The translations under genes were made by a program, and so were the position numbers. Positions 1-11,080 of a stretch of DNA of 64,000 nucleotides are shown piece after piece. Origin of the DNA: Yponomeuta sedellus (lineage: Eukaryota > Arthropoda > Insecta > Lepidoptera > Yponomeutidae); assembly GCA_934045075.1 (NCBI GenBank), contig OW203725.1, positions 24,281,714 to 24,345,713 on the forward strand, given 5' to 3'. The notes beneath the pieces were generated by a model. It saw only the letters and a program-made list of their open reading frames with translations. It searched no databases and had not been told where the DNA came from. The stretch's first letter is position 1. Each line of letters starts with the position of its first letter.

Positions 1-94
1 ATTCCCTCAAAATAGTGATTAAGCTGCAGTGTCTGTTTGACGGCCTTGCATGAAATAAATTACGTGCTTTTGTCGTTATAGTTGAATGGGAATT

Positions 95-250
95 CAACTG
101 TTGTCAATTCAAATCAATTTATTTCAACGTAACGAATATACATTCTGTTTGCTGAATGTCAATGTACAGTGTAAAATGTAAGCCGCTGCCTATTTTAGTG
201 GAGAAAAAGGAAAGAAAGGAGAAAAAGGCAGCACGTAAGGGTACACATAG
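95..250 (+). repeat. Dispersed repeat, copy 1 (inverse copy at 18640)
   Basis: The stretch with ATTCTGTTTGCTGAATGTCA and GTAAGCCGCTGCC recurs as its reverse complement at 18640-18775. Both contain a GGAGAAAAAGG-type end. It is probably the 3' part of a retroelement. The rest of 1-340 shows only a GAGAGA run near 265 and nothing else recognisable. Confidence 0.6.
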
Positions 251-340
251 GTACATCTCCTAAAGAGAGAGAGAGGGGGGAAAGAAATCAACACGAGATA
301 GACATAGATAGATAAAGATTTTGTGTGTCTCTGTTCCACA

Positions 341-760
341 TTTATTGAGCACATTGTCTTGGTGTTAAACCACTTTTGAAGCGCTCCAGCTACAGTGTTG
401 GGTCAACGTTTACGTTAAGCTGCGCGCGGGGTACTGAACTCAGCTGGCAAATGTTTTTGGTTGTTTTGTTTTACGTTTATTGAGCACATTGTCACGGTGT
501 CAAACCACTTTTTAGCGCTCCAGCAACAGTGTTGGGTCAAAGTTTACCTACTTTAAACTGCGCGTCGGGTACTGACCTCAGCTGACAGCCCGCGCGCAGT
601 TTAGCTGACAGCGTTATTTTGGTTCTTTTATTCTACACATTGGGCACGTTGTCATGGTGTAAAACCACTTTTTAAGCGCTTCAGTAAGTGTTAGGTCAAA
701 GTTCATGTCAAACTACGCACGGTTATTTTGGATGTTTTTGGATGTTTTGTTCTACATTTG
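341..760. repeat. Three degenerate tandem units of 135-160 bp
   Basis: The string (T)TGAGCACATTGTC...GGTGT is followed by AAACCACTTTT, AGCGCTCCAG, AGTGTTGGGTCAA and an ACTG-C-GCGC stretch. It recurs from 341, 476 and about 637. The units differ by substitutions and small indels. No coding potential is visible. Confidence 0.75.
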
Positions 761-764
761 GACT

Positions 765-905
765 GCCTCGTTGATCTAGCCCTTAAGTCGCTAGGGTACC
801 AAGACAGAGGTCGTGGGTTCGATTTCCACTCGGGGTCGCCGTACATTTGTAGTGACCTCAGACTGGGTGTATTTCTATGCTTGTGACGTCCTTACCTGGT
901 ACAGG
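765..905 (+). mobile_element. tRNA-related SINE, single copy
   Basis: It contains a tRNA-like 3' half with a B-box-like GGTTCGATTTCC and GAGGTCGTGG ahead of it. The 5' half GATCTAGCCC is a weak A-box. No second good copy occurs in the window. Confidence 0.4.
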
Positions 906-966
906 ATATCCTAGTTTTCGACAAGGTCGTACTTTTTATCTTGTCCTTTGCTAATATCATTGAATT

Positions 967-1140
967 TTAAGTAGAGATGCTAATACATCCCCTATTTAGC
1001 CGAAGTATGTCCACATAGGATGTCTCTTACCGATCCTTTCACCCACATTTGTTCGATATGATTATTTTGTCAATCTTTCATCCTTTATCATCTCCATATG
1101 TCCAAACTAACGCAACATTTCTATCTCAATACTAGACACT
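967..1140 (-). mobile_element. LINE 3' end fragment
   Basis: Read on the minus strand it matches 34800-34935 and the coding tails at 48550 and 60620. A TTTGGACATATGGAGA segment is followed by GAGACATCCTATGTGGAC and TAAATAGGGGATGTA. The corresponding peptide pattern is W-F-G-H-M-E ... G-R-P-R-R-T-Y-I-D-Q-I-G, a usual C-terminal tail of insect LINE polymerases. Frames are broken. Confidence 0.6.
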
Positions 1141-1143
1141 ACC

Positions 1144-1373
1144 TACAGTCTGTTAGCTTTTAAAACATACCTCGGGCTCTAGAGTAGGCTTCGGTTTTCG
1201 CCGAAAGCTCACGAGTGTAATACTACTTCCTGCTCCAAATAAAACTTTTCTTCACTATTTTGAAAAAATATGTGAAATTAAGTGTCATATTAGTTTCGAT
1301 GTTTTTATTACACTAATATATCCGATCCTATCCGATAGTAGACGAAGTATATTCTAAAAGCTAACAGACTGTA
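1144..1373. mobile_element. MITE with TA target site, 230 bp
   Basis: Terminal inverted repeats start CAGTCTGTTAGCTTTTA and end in its near complement. A TA lies at each outer edge (1144-1145 and 1372-1373), as expected for Tc1/mariner-type elements. A related, left-degraded copy lies at about 33150-33344. Confidence 0.8.
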
Positions 1374-1782
1374 AATCCTATTTCTATACACAACGTTCCC
1401 TCTTTTAGACATCCAGTTCAGCAATAAACTGACCTACAAAGTTTTCCTTTGCACAGTGCAAGCTCTTACTCAATTTCTGAACATGCCGTCCGAGTTACAG
1501 ACGCTGACGTCACACTTGGTGTATCCGGTAAATTCCGGTTACCTTTGGCTCATATGACCCCAATACTCACGAAAGCTTCGTGATAATTCTCGTCAATGTG
1601 ATGTCACAGTCTGGGTTATTACATACCTACATACAGGTAAGTACTCGTATAACACGCAATGGAATCAATGCCAAACGTAAAAACCATTTCACCAGTATCA
1701 TTTAATTAGACCAACTTGAGTAAAATTTTAACTTTTCATATGAGTTCGATACTCGATGCGGTTAATTTGTATTGAGTACGCC
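1374..1782. other. Intronic stretch without recognised feature
   Basis: No exon, repeat copy or structural RNA was recognised here. The short antisense ORF over its end is a shadow of the RTE fragment that follows. Confidence 0.5.
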
Positions 1783-2150
1783 TGTTCAAAGTCGCTCAGC
1801 GAGGTATGGAGAGTGCTATGGTCGGAGTTTCTCTGAAGGATAGGATTCGCAACGAATGCCTCCGACAGAGAACCAAAGTTATAGACATAGCTCAGAGAAT
1901 CAGCAAGCTGAAGTGGCAGTGGGCTGGCCATATCTCGCAAAGAACCGACAACCGTTGGAGTAAACGTGTCCTTGAGTGGAGACCGCGACTCGGCAAACGT
2001 AGAGTAGACGCCCTCCGACTAGGTGGGATGACGATCTGCGAAAAACTGCAGGCAGATGCTGGGTGCAGCAAGCTGAAGACAGGGCGCTATGGCGCTCATT
2101 AGGGGAGGGCTATGTCCAGCAGTGGACTAGTATAGCCTGACGACGAGTAC
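1783..2150 (+). mobile_element. RTE-type LINE, 3' coding end and tail
   Basis: It encodes MESAMVGVSLKDRIRNECLR, then QRTKVIDIAQRISKLKW, WAGHISQRTDNRW and VLEWRPRLGKR, the C-terminal end of RTE-clade polymerases. It has a stop after GRYGAH and a tail GGGCTATGTCCAGCAGTGGA ending in GACGACGA repeats. It is 5'-truncated, with no RT catalytic core. Confidence 0.8.
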
Positions 2151-2254
2151 GCCTGATTGGTCACTTAACTTATTCAATATAGGTAAGTACGCTACGGCAC
2201 GAGACGCTGTACAGATCAAATCGTCTACAAATTATGGGAAAGTCTCCAAAAAGA

Positions 2255-2404
2255 GCACAACGATTTCGCGAGGAAACCTGAGTATCTGAGGTGTTCAACT
2301 ACCTCAGCGCTTGAAATTGCCAATACACATTGGGCACGTGTGGTAATTAAGCCCAGACTCTCTCGCTCTCTCTGAGAGAATTCCTATGCCCTGCAATGGG
2401 ATAT
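2255..2404 (+). mobile_element. Modular SINE, body F fragment
   Basis: The shared module GAGGAAACCTGAGT-TCTGAG is followed by TACCTCAGCGCTTGAAATTG, GGGCACG-GTGGTAATTAAG and a CTCTCTGAGAGA run. It is one of about ten copies in the window; the tRNA-like head is missing here. Confidence 0.7.
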
Positions 2405-2935
2405 AAAAAAACCGGCCAAGTGCGAGTCAGACTCGCGCACCGAGGGTTCCGTACAAACCTGTATTATAGACCTGAGTATTTGGTATGAATTTCAATTTAA
2501 TACCTCTACGCGTTTATGAGGAAATGGGTAGTAAGTTTAAAATTATTAAAAAATATATATTATGTGATGTAACTAAAAATTTATGGTTTTCGTAATTTTT
2601 CCTTTATCTATGCTATAAGACGTTGCTTCGTACCAAATTTCAAGATTCTGAGTTCACGGGAAGCACCCTGTAGGTTTTGATTCCCTTGCAAGTGTCGAAA
2701 ATTTGCGGCATAAACGGCTGTATCTTTTGATTGCGTTGGCTTAGAAGTTTGATTTTTTCACAGCTTCAAGGGACAGTAGACCTGAGTAATTGATATAAAT
2801 TTCAGCTTCATACCTCCACGCGTTCCTGAGAAAAAGGGTCTTGACAGACGGACGGACGGACAGACGGACAACAAAGTGATCCTATAAGGGTTCCGTTTTT
2901 TCCTTTTGAGGTACGGAACCCTAAAAATGTATGAG
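2405..2935 (+). mobile_element. Lepidopteran-type 'CGGCCAAGTGCGAGT' repeat
   Basis: It starts AAACCGGCCAAGTGCGAGTC, has GAGGGTTCCGTAC near the head, a GACGGACGGACGG stretch near 2850 and ends GGTACGGAACCCTAAAAATG. A shorter copy lies at 9998-10204, and the same head occurs inverted at 3128-3183. No coding capacity is visible; class uncertain. Confidence 0.65.
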
Positions 2936-2957
2936 AATATAAATTTATGTATGTTTG

Positions 2958-3052
2958 TTTGTTACACTAATTTTATTTTTAATGCACTAACCCGTGCTAA
3001 GGAACAAATTTAAAATAAATTTAATTTTTAGCCTCTAAATAGGTTTTTAAAA
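2958..3052 (-). mobile_element. Fragment of tRNA-like foldback family (outer ends only)
   Basis: AATGCACTAACCCGTGCTAAGG is followed almost directly by GCCTCTAAATAGGTTTTTAAA. The two outer ends of the foldback family are joined and the tRNA-like core is deleted. Confidence 0.65.
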
Positions 3053-3127
3053 ATGTTTGTTTGTGACAAATCTATTGAAAATTACGTTCATAAAGTTTTT
3101 AGTTCTGTAAAACAAATAAAACCCCCT

Positions 3128-3183
3128 CTTTTCATGGAATCATACACTGCGTGTGACCCGACATGCACTTGGCCGGTTTTCTA
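3128..3183 (-). mobile_element. Inverted head of the CGGCCAAGTG repeat
   Basis: The reverse complement begins AAAACCGGCCAAGTGCATGTC. With 2405 it frames the region as an inverted pair. Confidence 0.5.
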
Positions 3184-4285
3184 GTCTTGAAAGCGAAAAT
3201 TTTTGTTAGATAAGTCCCCCAGCTAAAGTAGCTAAAGTATCCACTTCTACCGGCTAAAAGGTAGTTTGTAGAGAAAGTTAACAAAATCGCACACACAAGA
3301 AAAACACAAGGAAAAAACCAGATAACTTAATAACACTTATTTTATTACACAAATAAATTACTTAACTAACTATAGAGTATGCATTAATTAGAATAAAAAA
3401 GATGTATTCCAAACGCTTGATCCTACGCTTGAGTGGGCGCCTTTCATGGGCTGTACAGATAGATATATCTGACTTTACTAGTCAGATATGGACGTCCCAT
3501 TTTTTTCAAACATGTGTTGAAAAACGCACGCAAAATCATACCCAGGCAAGTTCCCTATCCTCTGCAATAATTTTTTGTTACAATAAACGTAATAGTCCCA
3601 CTTTTCCCCAAAGTTTGGTCAAACTACCTTTTCATCTAAGTGATGAATACTTTACGTGTTGAAGACGTCACATCGAGTTTATTTCATTGTCATGTCATAT
3701 ATAACTCTCCCCGCGACATCTAAAAGCCTGGTCTGCCTACAATGTCACTTTCATCCACATGATACATGGCCACATGACATTTTTGTAATGAATTATGAAG
3801 TTCAGTATGAAGTGTGCAGTACACAGAACAATTAAACGTGCAGCAGTATAGCACCTGGGCCAGAGATGGACCAGGTTAGCACAGGACCGTGAGAATTGGC
3901 GCAATAAAAAGGACGCCTATGCCCAGCAGTGGGTTGATTATAGATAGATATAGATAGTATAGCTATCGCACAAAAAAAATAAAGCTCGCAATGCTACAAC
4001 GCAACTTCAATCCAAGTGATGCACGATGACTTGGCACATGTTAAATCATAAATAAAATAAAACATTTTATTTAGTACTTAGGAAAGCTTTTTCTTATCAT
4101 GTCGACGGCAAGCCATAGTGATGAAAGAATTTGCCAATCAGTTTGAGGGACTTGCTGTTTTTTGCCCAGGGTGCGACAGACGTACGGGCTCAGTGAGTAC
4201 CCCCATTAGGGCAGGCTCCTTTCATGCATTTTAGGAAAACTAGTGGCTATTTTTTTATTTATTCATATCAGGCGTAAACACCCAA
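3184..4285. other. Intronic stretch, no gene recognised
   Basis: An 86-codon open frame at 3402-3662 has no recognisable motif. A GGACGCCTATGCCCAGCAGTGG string near 3912 resembles a LINE/SINE 3' tail, followed by TAGATAGATA repeats. Confidence 0.45.
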
Positions 4286-4287
4286 CT

Positions 4288-4580
4288 TACGTAGATTTGC
4301 GAATTTGTAGTCGCAATACCACACGTTAACGGTAAAGGAAAAAATCGTGAGGAAACCCGCGGCTTGGTTGGCTCCGCACGTATTGACTAGTCTTTCCTGT
4401 GGGCTAGGCCGACTAAGCTGTCAGGATGGTATAGGTGCTGGGCAACCCTAAACCATCTATAAAACCATGTCCCAGGCACTACAGCGTTGGAGTGGTCCCT
4501 TCAGCCATCTAGTGTGAGTGAAGGTACCACTGGACGCTGTATAAATTATCTCATTATGTAGATGCAAAAAAGGCCAATAA
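4288..4580 (+). mobile_element. Modular SINE, body C2 (head missing)
   Basis: It matches 12205-12490: CCACACG-TAACGGTAAAGGA, ATCGTGAGGAAACCCGCGGC, GGTTGGCTCCGCACGTATTG and a tail to AGATGCAAAAAAGGCC. It lacks the tRNA-like head seen at 12095. Confidence 0.75.
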
Positions 4581-4935
4581 ACACCCATAGGTATATTTAA
4601 AAACCTATTTAGAGGCTAAAAATTCCACCCATGCCGGGATTCGAACCCGCAACCTCTGGCTATCCGTGCCAGCGCTCTTTCCAACTGAGCTAATGGGCGA
4701 CTCACCGGCATCAGTAAAATTTCGAACCTCTTTACAACATTCTCTGTATTACGTACAGGCAGCGACATCTGGCTGAAGCAATTTGCATCACTTGCAGCCC
4801 CGAGTACCCACTTTGCAGTTAGGCTTTGCACGGATAGCCAGAGGTCGCGGGTTCGAATCCCGGCATATGTGGAATGTTTAGCCTCTAAATAGGTTTTTAA
4901 ATTGTCTTTAGCACGGGTTAGTGCATTAGAAAAAA
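4581..4935. mobile_element. tRNA-like foldback element, two inverted arms
   Basis: The left arm (minus sense) holds the tRNA-like unit between a TTTAGAGGCTAAAAATTCCA end and CTCACCGGCATCAGT. The centre carries CTGTATTACGTACAGGCAGC and CTTGCAGCCCCGAGTA. The right arm restarts at GCACGGATAGCCAGAGGTCG and ends AGCACGGGTTAGTGCATTAG. The right arm lacks the A-box half. Confidence 0.8.
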
Positions 4936-5670
4936 AATATACCCATAGGTATATTTGTTAGTATAATCTAACCTATGTTAGTACAAAAACTAAAACCAAG
5001 GCTGAGGCTAAACAAACTAAGATTACATTGTTCATTGTAGCGCACTGTCAGAAACTGTGACTTAACGAACGCTTACAATGTTACCATAATCTGTACTCTC
5101 CATTTCAACAAACATCCAGATTGTTAAGGACAAAAGAATGTACAAGAAAATTGTATCTAAGCTGAGTTTATTAATTTTTACACCTAAAATGCGCAATAAT
5201 TGAACTGGTTTTAATGCTTTAAATCTTAGATGTTATATGAGTTATATATTAGACGGGTCTATCGATTATTTACTAGGTATATTTACCTTTAACGTCATTT
5301 CCAAAGTTAAATATAAAAAACTATGAGTGAACATCGCGATTTATTGACAAATACTATTAATGTTATTGGAGCTCTTTTTGCATCTTTCTCCCAGCGCGTC
5401 TCTGGTAAGCTAAATGTATCTTCAGAAACCTTATCCTCCCCAGTGCTGACTGGACCTTGAGTTATTGTAGAACCGTGCAGGTACTATGCCCCATTAAATA
5501 TGTATAACCTTTGCCGTAACATAAGCATAACTGTCCCACAACATCAGAAAGGTTGGTCAGCCTCCACCGGCACTTTCTTCCGCTCTCTCCGCAACCACGC
5601 TTGAGGTCACGGCGGCGCGACCGATACGAAAATATATTCGCGACTATTTCAGTTTTGGACTAAACTTTTG
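4936..5670. other. Intronic stretch, nothing recognised
   Basis: AT-rich sequence with no long open frame and no match to the repeat families listed here. Confidence 0.4.
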
Positions 5671-5778
5671 TACCCATTAGCTCAGTTGGAAAGAGCGCTG
5701 GCACGGATAGCCAGAGGTCGCGGGTTCGAATCCCGGCATGGGTGGAATTTCTAGCCTCTAAATATGTTTTTAAACTTT
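5671..5778 (+). mobile_element. Solo arm of tRNA-like foldback family
   Basis: CCCATTAGCTCAGTTGGAAA (A-box) leads to GCGGGTTCGAATCCCGGC (B-box), then GTGGAATTTCTAGCCTCTAA. The anticodon-loop-like sequence has C instead of the invariant T before it, so it is not a normal tRNA gene. Confidence 0.75.
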
Positions 5779-6810
5779 TGTAGTCGATGTAGGGCGGAAA
5801 CAAGGAAAATATAATAAGATGGCAATTTGATTAGTAGCAAAACTACCGCGTTTCGGCTGGTATTGTGTTTCTATTGATTTTTCTAATTTGTTGTATGATT
5901 TTATGTTTCTTTAGTGTTATGTCGTCAGATAAATCTTTCTTTCATTAAAAAATATTAAAGAATTGCTGCCCCTCCCGCATTCTAGACGATCCGGGACGAC
6001 AGCTAATGGTAGGTATTGTGAAACCTTATAGTAAATAAACTATTCGAAAAAAGTTTAATTTACCACATTTTGTTTTTCAAGGCCATGGATTCTGAATATA
6101 AATAAATATAAATATCATAAATATAAATTAAATATCACATATATAAATACGCAAGTATTTACCTAACCTTTGTACAAATATGTTTATGGCATAATACTAA
6201 GTTTTCATTCAAATACAGGCACACAAGCATTCAAATGCCAACGACCGATAGAATATTCTTTATTGTATATCATTCACATTTTACTGACATTTTTTGCAAT
6301 AACGATCTATAAAAAAGATATATCTATAGATTTTTATGACTTGTGGCTCTAGTGATACTCCATGGAGACTTAAGACTTTCTATAATCGGTTTATTGTTTT
6401 ATTAACAAGTAATTGTTTGAGAGGTATTTTCGAAAATATTTCTAGAAGAATTTCGATTGAACATTCTACTTCACATCTATGGTTTTACTTAATAAACATA
6501 CCTATATCTATCAAACAGTGCCACTCCAAAGTGAAACAAAACGTCAAAAATCAATTAATACTTTCTTACGTAACAACTTAAAACTAACTTTGTATAAGAC
6601 TTATTAAGCCATATAAAAACATTATGCGTAGTTAAATACTACGGTTTAGAAATAAATACTAAGTTAAATACCAAATATTTTTTCTAATGATTATATACTA
6701 CGTAATATATTAATGCAATGTATCAAATGAGTAATGTTGTTTTTTAAAATCTAATAGGAAATAAAAGACTTTTTTATTTTTATTTATTTATTATAAATAC
6801 TACGGCCCTG
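5779..6810. other. Intronic AT-rich stretch, nothing recognised
   Basis: Two short open frames (6170-6352, 6336-6581) carry no recognisable motif and have AT-driven composition. Confidence 0.4.
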
Positions 6811-6945
6811 ATATGAAACCTTGTATGTCCCCACTGCACGGGTCTCTTCTTACAAGGTCAGACCATACTCCACCACGGAGGCCAATTCCGGGATGGTGGA
6901 GGATTGTAAGGCGGGCCTTACCGTCAGAAGTTAACGGCCGGAATA
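6811..6945 (-). mobile_element. 5S-derived SINE, 3' part
   Basis: It matches the distal part of the 5S SINE family: CCTTGTATGTCCCCACTG, CACGGGTCTCTTC, CCATACTCCACCACGG and GGTGGAGGATTGTAAG. The 5S-like head is missing. Confidence 0.7.
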
Positions 6946-7489
6946 TCATAAGAAAATACGCTATCTTCATCGGGTCACCTCCGGCGGTATTTGTGTTTCT
7001 AGCGTACCCCAGTTTGTACAAAAACATCTGCATACAGGTGCAAGAGGTTACGCAAGGTAGGAAAGTCAACGATTTTTATCGATGTCACATGCGGAACGTT
7101 ACGAAATGTCTACAATTTGCAACGATGTTAGGGCCAAAACGCACTAGCGGTTACTTTCCATGTCGAATTTCCACATTTTTATTATGTACGAAATTGTACT
7201 TTTTCTTCCTAGGCTGTGTTAAACGTACAGTCAGCCGCCGAATGTGAGCCTCAGTGAAAATACGTCTATAGCCAATCAGCGCCCGCGGCGCGTAGTGACG
7301 CGCTATATTAATCGACTGTCGAATGTCAACGTCTACGCAAAGCGAATAATAACGTACTGTCGGTTAGATGTGAACGAAAAGGTGAATATGTATGGAAACA
7401 CAACAAGTAGGCGTAACGTTCGCTCACTTCGCTACTGACAGTCAGGTTAGTGTGAACTCAGCGTGTCGAATCAAAAAGGTTTTAGCCCA
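6946..7489. other. Intronic stretch, unclassified
   Basis: GCGC-rich patches (CAGCGCCCGCGGCGCGTAGT) lie between 7240 and 7320. The phrase AGTGTGAACTCAGCG at about 7450 recurs as AGTGTGAACTTAGCG at 8107. This may be remains of a DNA transposon; no protein motif is visible. Confidence 0.35.
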
Positions 7490-7685
7490 GAAAATGCACC
7501 TTAATGAACGAAGTTAAACTACCTATTCATTTCAAAATCTAGTTCTTTTTGGGGAAAAATTGACAAAAAATCTCAAAACTTAGTCTTTTCAAAGTCCTTA
7601 ATTAACGGATTTAACATATTATAACGATGGAAAACCATTGTCACAACCCACAGTACAGATGAATCCATCGGGGTTAAAGTATTTA
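7490..7685. repeat. Dispersed repeat family I, copy 1
   Basis: TTAATGAACG-...-AAACTA, TCATTTCAAAATCTAG, AAAATTGACAAAAA and CTTAGTCTTTTCAAAGT also occur at 14095, 41280 and 62990. Non-coding; class unknown. Confidence 0.6.
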
Positions 7686-8638
7686 CCAATCAGCGTTAGG
7701 GACTCGTTGATTATCGGGCGACAATCAATGATTCCCTAACTTGTGCCACAAATTGTATTGAGGTACGATTTTTTCATTGCATTCAACCGTATCCTTACGA
7801 GGTTACGGGCACAGAACAGAGATATTATTAACTAGATGTGCCCTGCGGTGTTACCCGCTGTTTATCGATTTTCCCATGAGAATAAGATATTTTCCATTTC
7901 TTATACTCGGAAAGTAGTGTTGTTTTGATTATTGGGTGGAAAATGCTGCTTCCCTCCATAGAGACGGAAAAACTCATTTGAATTACTTCCCACCTAAGGG
8001 CCGGAATGAACTTTAAAAATAAAACTACTGTCAGCTGTGAAAAGATTTATGTAAAAAAAAACTAATTAAAAAAAATCTGCGACCATGTGAGTTTCTAAAC
8101 AGCCAGTGTGAACTTAGCGCAAACTTCTTTGAGCGGAATAAGCCGCAACAATTTTATTACGCGATGAGTTCCATATTTAAAATTTAAAAAGTCGACATAT
8201 TTTGGAGGGATACTAATCTGATTTAAGCATCTGTGACGGAATTCAAAAAAATAGGTACATAATAATATTTTATGCTAAGATTTGAATATTAAAAATTAGT
8301 TTTTATTTTCCTCATATTCGAAATGAAAAGTAGAGTGTTTAACACGGGTAAGAGAATCAATTCCTACTCGGACTATAGCCGAGTCTAAATACCTCGGGAA
8401 TTTATTCTTTCGACCCTCGGTTTACAATCTACTATTCCCGCAGTAAAACGCAGCCTTTGGGTTAATCCAGGGTGTCAGCTAACATACGATTTTTTATTAA
8501 AATCGATCGATCGATAGACGTGAAGAAGTAACAAACATACACACTCACAAACTTTCGCCTTAATATAATATTAGTGTGATGTGATGGGATAATAAGTGTG
8601 AAGTGTGATTATTCCTCCGTTCTGTGGTTACGAGTAAG
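7686..8638. other. Intronic stretch, nothing recognised
   Basis: No exon or repeat copy was identified apart from GATCGATCGATAG near 8501. Confidence 0.35.
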
Positions 8639-8702
8639 TGTCACGAATTAGGGACCGAATGCACTTGCGGGTGCAAGTGCATTCGGTCCCTAATTCGTGA
8701 CA
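8639..8702. repeat. Perfect hairpin, 30-bp arms and 4-nt loop
   Basis: Arms 8639-8668 and 8673-8702 are exact reverse complements (TGTCACGAATTAGGGACCGA ...), with loop GGGT. It occurs once in the window. Confidence 0.95.
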
Positions 8703-8857
8703 TTTCTTTTCGCAATTCAAACTGTCAAGTATTTCGTGATGTTAATAATGGTCGTAAAAGTTTTCGCCGAGAATGTCAATATTTACAACGCTGTTTTTAA
8801 TACCCTAAAGAGATTTGACAGTTTGGTGAAAGAGACCCATAAGGTCGAATGCCCTGT

Positions 8858-8885
8858 CTGTGCCCTACAGCGGGACGTGTAAGTA
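8858..8885 (+). mobile_element. Modular SINE body F tail fragment
   Basis: CTGTGCCCTACAGCGGGACGT matches the 3' tail of body F copies such as 29221-29241. Confidence 0.45.
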
Positions 8886-9997
8886 ATTACGAGGATGATT
8901 TAATAAGGGCTGCAGTGATGAGATGAGTGTTGAGTCAATACAGTGCCGCTATCACTTGGCCCTGTGCGAAAACATTTTTCAGTCGGTGCTATTCGATAGA
9001 TTTACGTCAACTGAATTAAGCGATGAAAAAAAGTAGAAAATCTGTTTCTTTTTGTAAGTCTATAATGAAGTTTAATAATTTCACTAACAGACCCACGCCG
9101 GTCGCTAGACACAATTTTTTTTTTGCTTTTCCATTTTAATATAGAAATAGAGACATTTTTTTTTTATTTTTTATTATTACAAATAACTCCTCACTTGAAT
9201 AGAGGCTCGGAAACAGTTAGGTAATGTAAAAAATATTCTAGCACTAGAATAAGTACAGTAATTTTTCTTTCATACGATTACCGAAAGTAATACACGTGTT
9301 TTCGGGAAAATTTGGAAAAAAATGCCTATTTATTTTGTAAAGGTATCGAAAATCATAAACAAGACAATATATGAAACGATGTTAAAATTATTTTCTTGAC
9401 GCGAAAATAAAAATCCAATTGCTGTCTGCAATGACTCTACAAATCAATCTATCATTGAACTAAGATCTCCGTTTCGATTAGTACGGAACAATAGAGTATT
9501 AGACATCTATTAAGCTGTAACTAGGCATACATTTGTCACCCATGCACAGCACTCGAGATGCTTATCTGGTAGATCTTACTCGCTAAAACTTAAGGTCCAA
9601 GATTCTACAGGAAAAAGAAGTCTAGACCGTAATTAACATTGTATCGCGAAACAAAATACTTTCTCCATACAAGTTCACACCTTTTTATGTGACGGGAAGC
9701 GGAAGAGGCGATAGTATTGTTACATCATTATTGTCACTAACTCACAGAAGAACCACGCTGGACGGTATTACGATTTTTCACCGCGCGATTTTTTCCGTCA
9801 AAATCTGTGAGATATGGAAAATGTATGAAAGTATACGCACTTGCGAATAAAGTAACGTGCGCAAATAGATCCCAGTACGCGATTTCAAATCCGGACTGGG
9901 CCCCAGTGCCCCAGCAGTGGGGACAAGCTGGAGATTGATATCGATTTAAAATCTGTGTGAAAAGAATTGAGGCGATTTTTTACGCAATGCGTGGGAA
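8886..9997. other. Intronic stretch, nothing recognised
   Basis: AT-rich; no exon, no copy of the listed repeats. Confidence 0.35.
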
Positions 9998-10204
9998 GCC
10001 TAAACAAAAAACAAAGGCTAAGTGCGAGTCCGACTCGTGGACGAAGGGTTCCACACCATATATATACAACATTAGAACATTTCAAACGTTTAATCGTTGC
10101 CTATCGAGCGGAAAACAGCAAAAAAAATACGGTTGTTGGGAGCATATGTTATTCTGTTTTGATTCTAGTAATAACGCTTACATTTTAAGTACGGAACCCT
10201 AGAA
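9998..10204 (+). mobile_element. 'CGGCCAAGTGCGAGT' repeat, shorter copy
   Basis: GGCTAAGTGCGAGTCCGACT, ACGAAGGGTTCCACACC and a terminal TACGGAACCCTAGAAATG align with the copy at 2405-2935, with an internal deletion. Confidence 0.65.
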
Positions 10205-10769
10205 ATGTATTTGAAGAAACTAAATCACCACCTTCTTGAATTCGTCTTTAAACCAAAAAAAGATAAAATGCATGGGGTCACAACAATTCAAACAGCGTCA
10301 CAACAAAGCAGAAAACCAGTATAAATATTTTGGATTTTTTTTTTGCAAATAATGGAAATAAAAATTATCGATATGATTGGTTGATAGATGAACAAAAGAT
10401 ATTTAATATTTAAAGTTTCAAGTTGTAATACCATTTTTTAAGTACTGTAATTTTCGCTTTGCACTTTTATTGTTATCCACAATGTTGCTAATATTGCCTT
10501 TTCTTTTAAATGTTCTCTTTTGTTGTGTGTTTGTTTTAGTTTTTTCCTAAATCATGAATAAGTTACGTGTTTTCTTTTTTCTAACTGTCTAAACACAATT
10601 TAAAAAAAAACTCTGTCCATATTTTGGCCACTGCGCGATATTTCTGAGTATACGCAATCTACGCGAAGTTTATTTGTAATACACGCCAACATGGCCAACT
10701 CCCTTTCCACACATAGCTCAGTGTAGTCACAAAGAACACCGTGACGGGAGTATTATCGGCGTATTAGTT
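10205..10769. other. Intronic AT-rich stretch, nothing recognised
   Basis: No match to the repeat families listed and no open frame of note. Confidence 0.35.
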
Positions 10770-10832
10770 GCATAACCAGCCTATATACACCGCACTGCAG
10801 GGGACAGGCCTTTTCTCAAAGAGAGACAGACA
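10770..10832 (-). mobile_element. Modular SINE body F tail fragment
   Basis: CTGCAGGGGACAGGCCTT and CTCAAAGAGAGAC match the tail of body F in reverse orientation. Confidence 0.5.
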
Positions 10833-10847
10833 GGAAATGAGCGCGGG

Positions 10848-10965
10848 TGTGTCCACCACACGCGTCCACCACGCATGCCCACCAAGCGTGCCCACCTCGC
10901 GCGCCCTACACGCGTGCCCACCACTCGTGCGCACCACGCGTGCCCACCTCGCGTGCCCTGACGTT
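10848..10965. repeat. GC-rich minisatellite, 10-14 bp units
   Basis: Units of the type CACGCGTGCCCAC recur about nine times with variants (CACGCATGCCCAC, TCGCGTGCCC). Open frames on both strands here are by-products of the repeat. Confidence 0.85.
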
Positions 10966-11080
10966 TTCAATCGCTCTTGTGATTCACATGTGAACTGTAC
11001 CTTTTTTGAACTAAAACTTTCGTAAGTACATTATTGGACTGTAACCGGATAAAGTTACTAGACTTTTTGTCGGAAGAGTC

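Noticed and set aside
1806..2102. 98-residue protein gene
   Set aside because: It is the polymerase C-terminus of an RTE LINE, truncated upstream.
5671..5760. tRNA gene (A-box, B-box, near-complete cloverleaf)
   Set aside because: Position 33 is C rather than T, acceptor pairing is imperfect, and the same unit occurs in about a dozen copies with repeat flanks; it is a tRNA-like repeat, not a tRNA gene.
6813..7247. 144-residue open frame
   Set aside because: Starts in a 5S-SINE fragment and continues into unrelated sequence; no motif.
8639..8702. Rho-independent terminator
   Set aside because: The context is eukaryotic, there is no T-run after the stem, and no bacterial gene is nearby.
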